A stretch of DNA of 64,000 bases from an uncultured Verrucomicrobiae bacterium. Its GTDB lineage: Bacteria; Verrucomicrobiota; Verrucomicrobiia; Limisphaerales; UBA1096. A program made the position numbers and the translations under genes. Below the pieces are notes generated by a model. The model saw only the letters and a program-made list of their open reading frames with translations, was not told the DNA's origin and did not search any database. The stretch lies in contig CALJHX010000007.1 of NCBI GenBank assembly GCA_937770485.1, forward strand, positions 1-64,000. Reading direction: 5' to 3'. Shown piece by piece: positions 57,971-64,000 of this stretch; positions within the stretch are counted from its first letter, which is position 1; each line of letters starts with the position of its first letter.

Positions 57971-58918
57971 TCACCTAAACACCCGACGGAAAAGGTCGAT
58001 GCTCTTGGCCACGCCTTCGTCAGCCGGGGCTTTGCCCTCGAACTCCAGCGACACGTAGCCGGTGTAGTTCACGCTACGCAGAATCCTTGCCACGCGCTCG
58101 TAGTCGAGATCCAGTGTGTACCACTCGCCGCCGCCGTAGTAGGTCTTGGCCTGCACGAAGTCCGCCTTGGGAGCAATCTTCTCCAGCTTGGTGTAAGGAT
58201 CCTCGAGGAAGTTGCCGGTGTCCATCAACAACCCCAGCCACGGCGAGTCGATGGCGTTGACAATGCGCAGCAGTCCCTCCGGCGAACGGGTGAGGCCCCA
58301 GTGGTTTTCCAGTGCAAGCATCACGCCGCACTCGGCTGCCTTGGGCAGGCATTTCTCGATCGAGTCGATACACCACTTGAATCCCTCGTCCAGCGTGTGG
58401 CCCGGTAGCAATGGCTCCTTGCCGCGCAACTCCATCAACTTGTCGAACGACTTGACCGTACCCCAGCGGCCGGAGTTAAGCCGGATACACGGTATGCCCA
58501 TGCGGTACGCCAATTCGATGCACTTCTTCGTATGCTCAATGTGTTTGTCCCGCACAGCGGGATCTGGATCGACAAAGTCCTGATGAATTGACAGGCAGAT
58601 CAAGTCGACACCGTTCGTGAACGCGTGCCGCTTGAGCTTCTGCAAATAGCTGTTGTCCTCCGAATCCATCTGCCGATGGAGGATGTCCACCCCCTCGACG
58701 CCAAGCCGAGCTGTCTTGTCGATCACCGTCTCGATGGACACCTTCGGATCGCGGAAATGCCAATACGAATAGGACGAAATACCGAGCTTGATGCGCTTGT
58801 CCGATGGCGCGGCGGCTGCGGCCAAGCGCGGGAAGCCGGTCGTGCCTGCCACGGCGCCAAGCGCGGCGGCCGTACCGATAAAATTTCTGCGGGTGAGTGC
58901 AGTCGATGAGTTGTTCAC
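57971..58918 (-). CDS. TAT-exported sugar phosphate isomerase/epimerase-like TIM-barrel protein
   Basis: GTG at 58918; TRRNFIGTAAALGAVAGTTGFPRLAAAAA twin-Arg-like; LGISSYSYWHFRDPKVSIETVIDKTARLGVEGVDILHRQ; GVMLALENHWGLTRSPEGLLRIVNAIDSPWLGLLMDTGNF. Confidence 0.87.
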   Translation of the reverse strand: MNNSSTALTRRNFIGTAAALGAVAGTTGFPRLAAAAAPSDKRIKLGISSYSYWHFRDPKVSIETVIDKTARLGVEGVDILHRQMDSEDNSYLQKLKRHAFTNGVDLICLSIHQDFVDPDPAVRDKHIEHTKKCIELAYRMGIPCIRLNSGRWGTVKSFDKLMELRGKEPLLPGHTLDEGFKWCIDSIEKCLPKAAECGVMLALENHWGLTRSPEGLLRIVNAIDSPWLGLLMDTGNFLEDPYTKLEKIAPKADFVQAKTYYGGGEWYTLDLDYERVARILRSVNYTGYVSLEFEGKAPADEGVAKSIDLFRRVFR

Positions 58919-58961
58919 GGGAGGCAAGTATTGCGATGCCCCTGGCCAATGTCGAGGTCGC

Positions 58962-58969
58962 TTGGCCAA
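58962..58969. repeat. TTGGCCAA palindrome (TCGCTTGGCCAAGCGG) between divergent genes
   Basis: Lies between the GTG start at 58918 (-) and the trigger factor start at 59072 (+). Confidence 0.8.
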
Positions 58970-59071
58970 GCGGCAGGCTTGACGCGGCCAAGGAGAAAAC
59001 CTACTCTCCCGCCGCTCTGGCCGAGCCGATTACCGGTGGCTGAAGCCCCCAACTTTTAACGAAATATTCCT

Positions 59072-60436
59072 GTGGAAGTAACCATTACAGACCTGTCCCC
59101 GTGCAAGAAACAGCTCCGCATCGAGATCGACGTCGAGACTGTCAACGCCAAGTTTGATGCCGTGGCGAAGGACTTCCGACGGCATGCCCATCTGCCCGGT
59201 TTCCGGCAAGGCAAGGCGCCGTTGGCCAACGTCATGCGGTCCTACGGTGACAAGATCGGAGAGGAAGCTAAGCGTACCCTCATGTCCGACAGTTATGCCA
59301 AGGCTCTTAAAGAGAAAGAGCTCCGCCCGGTGATCATGCCTGAAGTCGAGGAGTTGCAGTTTGGACACGGCAAACCGTTCCAATACCTTGCCACACTCGA
59401 AGTCACCCCCGCCTTTGAAATGCCCGAGTACATCGGCATAGAAGTCGAGAAGGAGCGCCGCTCCGTCAACGATGCGGACATCACCAAGGCGCTGGACACC
59501 CTGCGCGACCAGCGAGTCAGCTACGCGGACATGGATCGCCCCGTCATGGAGGAAGATTTTATCGTGGTCAACTTCACTGGTACAATTGATGACAAGCCGA
59601 TCACCGATCTCATCAAGGTTGCCCGTGGCTTAACGGAACAGAAAAACTTCTGGCTTCACAAGACACAAAATCCGCTGATCCCCGGCACTGTCGAGGCCTT
59701 AATCGGATCGAGCAAAGGCGACAAAAAAACCGTGACCCTCACTATCCCTCAAGATTTCGTCTACGAGGAAATTGTAGGTAAAGAAGCCAAGTACGAGATC
59801 GAAGTCGTGCAGGTAAAGGAAAAATCCCTTCCGGAACTTGACGACAAATTCGCCAAGGGCTTTGGTGCCGAGAGTATGGAAAAGCTACGTGAAGGAGTAG
59901 AGAACGACCTTAAAAATGAGCTCGAGTATTCAAAGAAAAAATCTATCCGCAACCAATGCGTGGATAAGTTGCTTAGCGACGTAAACTGCGCTCTTCCCGA
60001 AACAATTGTCAACGAGGCCACTCGCGCGGCCGTACACAACATCGTCCAGCAAAACCATCAGCGCGGTGTTGGCAAGGAGATCATCGAGGAAAATAAGGAC
60101 AAAATTTACGCCAACGCAAAGACCGACGCCGAGGTGCGCGTCAAAGCAAATTACATCCTTTCAAAAATTGCTGAAAAGGAAGGTATTAAAGTCACCGACC
60201 AGGAACTCAGCCGGCAAGTCGCCGCCATGGCGGCACAGCAGAAGGTCAAGCCGCAGAAACTGGCACAGCAGCTTAAGGACAACGGTACTATCTACCAGGT
60301 TCAGGAGGAAATCTTGAATGCAAAGGTTATTGATTTGCTTGAGGAAAAAGCCAAGGTCACCGAAATCGACCCCAAGCCGGAGGCGGAACACAACCACTCC
60401 CACGAACACGGCGAAGGCCATGATCACTCCCATTAA
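59072..60436 (+). CDS. tig: Trigger factor with His-rich C-terminal tail
   Basis: GTG start; VEVTITDLSPCKKQLRIEIDVETVNAKFDAVAKDFRRHAHLPGFRQGKAPLANVMRSYG; FKBP-like core; C-terminus AEHNHSHEHGEGHDHSH. Confidence 0.95.
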   Translation: MEVTITDLSPCKKQLRIEIDVETVNAKFDAVAKDFRRHAHLPGFRQGKAPLANVMRSYGDKIGEEAKRTLMSDSYAKALKEKELRPVIMPEVEELQFGHGKPFQYLATLEVTPAFEMPEYIGIEVEKERRSVNDADITKALDTLRDQRVSYADMDRPVMEEDFIVVNFTGTIDDKPITDLIKVARGLTEQKNFWLHKTQNPLIPGTVEALIGSSKGDKKTVTLTIPQDFVYEEIVGKEAKYEIEVVQVKEKSLPELDDKFAKGFGAESMEKLREGVENDLKNELEYSKKKSIRNQCVDKLLSDVNCALPETIVNEATRAAVHNIVQQNHQRGVGKEIIEENKDKIYANAKTDAEVRVKANYILSKIAEKEGIKVTDQELSRQVAAMAAQQKVKPQKLAQQLKDNGTIYQVQEEILNAKVIDLLEEKAKVTEIDPKPEAEHNHSHEHGEGHDHSH

Positions 60437-60487
60437 GCCAAGCGCGTTGGGTTGACGTTTGGGATTGCTTGTGAACAATCGGCGGTC

Positions 60488-61807
60488 ATGCACGAGTACA
60501 TCGAACGCGTCGTTGACCTGACCGATCCCAACGAGACTGAGCTGCACAATCTCTCTCTCGCCGAGGCTCGCCAACGCATGCTTGCCGCCTCGCCGGAAAC
60601 CCTCCGCGACTTCGACGGTTCCTTCGCGCTCGTCGCCAAGGACGGCAAGTCGGTCAAGCTGGCCCGCTCGCTCGACCGACCGCTGCGCTACTTTTTGGCA
60701 AAGCAAATAGAGGGGCCGGCGCTCATCATTGCTCATCGCATCGATGCTATACGCCAATGGCTCGAGGAGCAGGGATTTGGTGATCAGTTTCATCCGTATT
60801 ACACGCGCATGGTTCCAGCGCATTATTTAGTGACCATCCAGCTCGTCGGCTGCCCGGACCCCGACCCTACATATGAACGCTTTTTCAATCCGCGCCGCAA
60901 CAACTACTCCACCGACCTCGGCTTGATTGGCCACGACTACATCGCCGCGCTGAAAAATGAAGTTCGAAAATGGCTCGAGCGCATCCCGGAAACCGAGCCG
61001 GTCGGCTGCTGTTTCTCCGGTGGGATCGACAGCGGCGCGGTGTTCCTGGCAACGTACGCTGTGATGCGCGAATTGGGCTACGACCTTGGCCGGCTCAAGG
61101 CGTTTACGCTGAGCTTCGGCGACGGTCCCGACCTGCAGCAGTGCAAGAATTTTCTCGGCAAGCTGGACTTGGGAATGTTCCTCGAGACGATTGAGTCCAG
61201 CCTCGGCGACATCGACGTCGCAGAGACGATTCAAATCGTTGAGGACTACAAGATACTCGACATCGAGTCCGCCTCGATGGCGGTTGCGCTTTGCCGCGGC
61301 ATCCGAAAAAAATATCCTGATTGGAAATATCTCATCGACGGCGACGGCGGCGACGAAAACCTGAAGGATTATCCGATTGACGAAAATCCGGAGCTGACGA
61401 TCCGCAGCGTCGTCAACAACCAGATGCTCTATCAGGAAGGCTGGGGCGTCGGCACGATCAAGCATTCGCTCACCTACTCCGGTGGCTTAAGCCGCTCTTA
61501 CGCCCGCACCTATGCTCCAGGCCATCACTTTGGATTTAAGGGGTTTAGCCCGTTCACAAGGCCGGATGTGGTTGAGGTGGCCGAGGGTATTCCTTTCGTT
61601 GAGTTAACCGACTACGATGTCGACAAGCTGTACGCGCTTAAGGGAGATATCGTCGCCCGTGGCGTTAAGTCAGCGCTTGGTTTAGATATGCCGGTTTTTG
61701 AAAAACGCCGCTTCCAGCACGGGGCAACATCAGTTGATTCGCTCCGCGAAAACATCCCTGCCCGTGAGGGGCAACTCCGTAAAAAATTCCTCGAGCTTTA
61801 TTCCTGA
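60488..61807 (+). CDS. Asparagine-synthase-like ATP-pyrophosphatase with degenerate N-terminal amidotransferase region
   Basis: VGCCFSGGIDSGAVFLATYAVM PP-loop; YLIDGDGGDENLKDYP; N-terminal DGSFALVAKDGKSVKLARSLDRPLRYF resembles the Ntn half but no MCG start is seen. Confidence 0.8.
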   Translation: MHEYIERVVDLTDPNETELHNLSLAEARQRMLAASPETLRDFDGSFALVAKDGKSVKLARSLDRPLRYFLAKQIEGPALIIAHRIDAIRQWLEEQGFGDQFHPYYTRMVPAHYLVTIQLVGCPDPDPTYERFFNPRRNNYSTDLGLIGHDYIAALKNEVRKWLERIPETEPVGCCFSGGIDSGAVFLATYAVMRELGYDLGRLKAFTLSFGDGPDLQQCKNFLGKLDLGMFLETIESSLGDIDVAETIQIVEDYKILDIESASMAVALCRGIRKKYPDWKYLIDGDGGDENLKDYPIDENPELTIRSVVNNQMLYQEGWGVGTIKHSLTYSGGLSRSYARTYAPGHHFGFKGFSPFTRPDVVEVAEGIPFVELTDYDVDKLYALKGDIVARGVKSALGLDMPVFEKRRFQHGATSVDSLRENIPAREGQLRKKFLELYS

Positions 61808-61826
61808 CACCCCCGCAGATACCGGG

Positions 61827-62795
61827 ATGACTTATCCGGAATCCCCTGCCGCACGCAGCCAATGGATAATAGGGCAGCGCGGCCAGAAGAACACGCTTGA
61901 CCCAAGCCGCCCCTACGCCTGGCTGCTCGAGAAGGAACGCGATGAAGACGGCTCTCTCGTTGATTGGTTGACGATCTTTCTCACCAACAAGGAATGCCCG
62001 TGGCGCTGCCTGATGTGCGATCTCTGGCAAAACACCCTAGACGAAACCGTGCCCGACGGGGCCATCGCCGGGCAGATCGACTTCGCGCTTGGACAGGCAG
62101 AACGCGAGTGCGGCGGCTTGGCCAAGCTGCGCAATGTCAAACTCTACAACGCTGGCAGTTTCTTCGATGTCAAAGCCATCCCAAAGGCAGAAGATGCCGC
62201 GATCGCAAAGCGCTTGGCCAATTTTAACCGTGTCATTGTTGAGTGCCACCCGGCTTTGGTTGGGGATCGTTGCCTCCAATTTCGCGACCGACTTAGCGGC
62301 CAACTCGAAGTGGCGCTTGGCCTCGAGACGGTTCATCCGGAGGCACTGCAAAAACTCAACAAGCGAGTGACTCTCGATCAGTTCCGCGCCGCCGCTGAGT
62401 TAGTCACTCAAAATGGCATGGCCCTGCGCGCTTTTGTTTTACTTCAGCCGCCATTCATTCCTCCGGAAGAAGCCGTCGAGTGGGCCAATCGTTCCGTCGA
62501 TTTTTCGCAGGATTGTGGCGCTAAAGTCACCTCGCTGATCCCCACCCGAACCGGCAATGGCGCGATGGATCGGCTCGCCACCGCTGGTCAATTCAAAGAG
62601 CCTACGCTTGACCAGCTGGAGGACGCGATGGACTACGGAGTTGGCCAGGCTCGCGGGCGCGTCTTTGCAGACCTCTGGGATCTAGGCCGCTTCTCAAGCT
62701 GCGAGACCTGTTTTCCCCAACGCAAGTCCCGCTTGGGCAAGCAGAATGACACCCAGCAAGTCCCCATCAGGATCACTTGCCCAAGCTGCCGTTGA
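61827..62795 (+). CDS. Radical SAM protein (CxxxCxxC), RaSEA/TIGR01210-like
   Basis: FLTNKECPWRCLMCDLWQNTLDE cluster motif; LRNVKLYNAGSFFDVKAIP; VECHPALVGDRCLQFRDRLSGQLEVALGLETVHPEAL. Confidence 0.82.
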   Translation: MTYPESPAARSQWIIGQRGQKNTLDPSRPYAWLLEKERDEDGSLVDWLTIFLTNKECPWRCLMCDLWQNTLDETVPDGAIAGQIDFALGQAERECGGLAKLRNVKLYNAGSFFDVKAIPKAEDAAIAKRLANFNRVIVECHPALVGDRCLQFRDRLSGQLEVALGLETVHPEALQKLNKRVTLDQFRAAAELVTQNGMALRAFVLLQPPFIPPEEAVEWANRSVDFSQDCGAKVTSLIPTRTGNGAMDRLATAGQFKEPTLDQLEDAMDYGVGQARGRVFADLWDLGRFSSCETCFPQRKSRLGKQNDTQQVPIRITCPSCR

Positions 62796-62831
62796 CCGGG
62801 CTTAGGTTGCAGTTTAGCTTGGCGTCTCGCT

Positions 62832-63398
62832 ATGGGATCGGATCATTCAGTAAATCAGAGACTTGAAAAATATCTGCGGTTGCATCCCTCGCTCGACGAG
62901 GATGTGTATATTGCCAAGTCAGCGGTGGTGTTAGGCGCGGTGACCCTCGGGAAACAATCAAGTGTCTGGTACAACGCCGTTCTGCGAGGCGACATTAACG
63001 AGATCGTTGTCGGCGAAGGGTCGAATATCCAGGACAACGCAGTGCTTCACAACGCCGACGACTTTGGCTGTTACATCGGTGACTACGTGACCGTCGGCCA
63101 CTCGGCGGTTGTGCATGCGTGCCGCGTTGGTGACGAAACACTGGTGGGAATGGGTGCCACCATTCTCGACGGGGCGGTGGTTGGCAACCAATGCATCATC
63201 GGCGCGAATGCACTTGTGAAACAGGGACAAAAAATCCCTGATGGATCGATGGCGGTGGGCAGCCCGGCAAGAGTGATCCGTAAGCTCTCCGACGAAGACC
63301 GGGCCGGACTTAAAAGCTGGGCTACTAAGTACGTTGCCAACGCGGCATACTGCCTGAAGCACGGCATCAATGTAGGGGGACCGCTGCAGACTTCGTAG
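62832..63398 (+). CDS. Gamma-carbonic anhydrase-like hexapeptide protein
   Basis: SSVWYNAVLRGDINEIVVGEGSNIQDNAVLHNADDFGCYIGDYVTVGHSAVVHACRVGDETLVGMGATILDGAVVG. Confidence 0.93.
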   Translation: MGSDHSVNQRLEKYLRLHPSLDEDVYIAKSAVVLGAVTLGKQSSVWYNAVLRGDINEIVVGEGSNIQDNAVLHNADDFGCYIGDYVTVGHSAVVHACRVGDETLVGMGATILDGAVVGNQCIIGANALVKQGQKIPDGSMAVGSPARVIRKLSDEDRAGLKSWATKYVANAAYCLKHGINVGGPLQTS

Positions 63399-63423
63399 CC
63401 CACATTGAGCTTTTGTTCCGTCG

Positions 63424-64000
63424 ATGAAAACCGTCAAGCTGGCTCAGTATGCCATGGCCACCCGCTTTGAGCTGGTGTTGCATGGGGACGATGAGCCGGC
63501 TCTTCGTGCCATAGGGGAAGAAGTGTTCAATGAAATTTCAGCTCTTTCGGAACAGTTAAATTTTCATTGCCAAGACAGTGAAGTCAGTCACATCAATGCC
63601 AATGCCTCGCTTGGCCCTGTGACTGTTGAGCCGGGTTTATTCCGTTTGCTTCAGGAGGCTAAGCTCATTCACAAACTGAGCGGCGGCGCGTTTGACATTA
63701 CGATCGCTCCGCTGATGAGGTGCTGGGGGTTTGCTGATGGGCCGCGCCTCGTGCCTTCACCTCGTGCCTTGGCCGAGGCGCAGCAATGTGTCGGAATGGA
63801 TTGGGTTCATCTGGACGCGGATAAATTCACGGTGCAGTTTGAGCGGTCCGGCGTGCAGGTGGATCTTGGAGCGGTCGGCAAGGGATACGCCCTGGAAATT
63901 GCGAATGAGATTTTACGCGATGCGGGTGTGGCAAGCGCCTTGATTCATGGTGGAACAAGCTCGGTATGTGCAATCGGCTCGCCTCTGGATGGGGAGTTTT
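63424..64000 (+). CDS. apbE: FAD:protein FMN transferase, partial (C-terminus beyond window)
   Basis: MKTVKLAQYAMATRFELVLHGDDEPAL...LSGGAFDITIAPLMRCWGF...VQVDLGAVGKGYALEIANEILRDAGVASALIHGGTSS; open to window end. Confidence 0.92.
   Translation, partial: MKTVKLAQYAMATRFELVLHGDDEPALRAIGEEVFNEISALSEQLNFHCQDSEVSHINANASLGPVTVEPGLFRLLQEAKLIHKLSGGAFDITIAPLMRCWGFADGPRLVPSPRALAEAQQCVGMDWVHLDADKFTVQFERSGVQVDLGAVGKGYALEIANEILRDAGVASALIHGGTSSVCAIGSPLDGEF

Larger units (their letters stand above)
1190..62221. repeat. Highly iterated interspersed palindrome TTGGCCAA (core of GCTTGGCCAAGC)
   Basis: Exact TTGGCCAA found by eye with first base at 1190, 1250, 1787, 2493, 3595, 8644, 9179, 9410, 11937, 13113, 15642, 15830, 16071, 16870, 18326, 19081, 21740, 22139, 24840, 26621, 27430, 28925, 30277, 30314, 30605, 35401, 39886, 43073, 47516, 49505, 50577, 55073, 55326, 57340, 58962, 59222, 62118, 62214. 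About 28 extend to CTTGGCCAAG. Confidence 0.9.

Noticed and set aside
1190-62221. Iterated TTGGCCAA as simple Leu-Ala-Lys codon usage
   Set aside because: Copies occur in all three frames (LAK, LGQ, WP) and between genes, so peptide or codon bias alone does not explain it.
1190-62221. Iterated palindrome as a set of Rho-independent terminators
   Set aside because: Most copies lie inside genes, have no loop (uninterrupted palindrome) and lack T-runs.
1-64000. CRISPR array, IS element or prophage
   Set aside because: No regularly spaced direct repeats, transposase, integrase or phage structural genes recognised. The interspersed repeat is a short palindrome without regular spacing.
1-64000. 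tRNA or rRNA genes
   Set aside because: No convincing cloverleaf or rRNA signature was seen by eye; a tRNAscan/Infernal run would be decisive.

Overview
64 kb of chromosomal sequence from a marine-type Verrucomicrobia/PVC-like bacterium. This lineage call is inferred from family content: DUF1501, DUF1549/DUF1553, PVC-type membrane-bound dehydrogenase, sulfatases and PQQ/WD40-like enzymes. Housekeeping genes include System II cytochrome c biogenesis (ResB/CcsA), trpS, HU, panE, purS/purQ, a beta-CASP RNase, an ABC-2 exporter, glgC, trigger factor, a gamma-carbonic-anhydrase-like protein and apbE. A co-directional accessory block (about 32.1-54.1 kb) carries three ECF sigma factors, FecR, DUF1549/1553, DUF1501, and one recurring ankyrin module grafted onto unrelated proteins (lipoprotein, CotH, integral-membrane acyltransferase, YbjQ). 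The strongest unexplained signal is a highly iterated palindrome, TTGGCCAA (consensus about GCTTGGCCAAGC). I counted about 38 exact 8-mers by eye where about one is expected. They lie in all three coding frames and between genes, and are sparse in the accessory block. Other findings: a three-copy NVNRWR domain partly inserted in ResB, a duplicated TM-tail/YbjQ two-gene module, a domain shared by two neighbouring secreted proteins, a decayed gene at 30.3-30.8 kb, and a LuxC/LuxE-like pair without luciferase. No rRNA, tRNA, CRISPR, IS element or prophage was recognised. All family calls are from reading translations; no searches were run.
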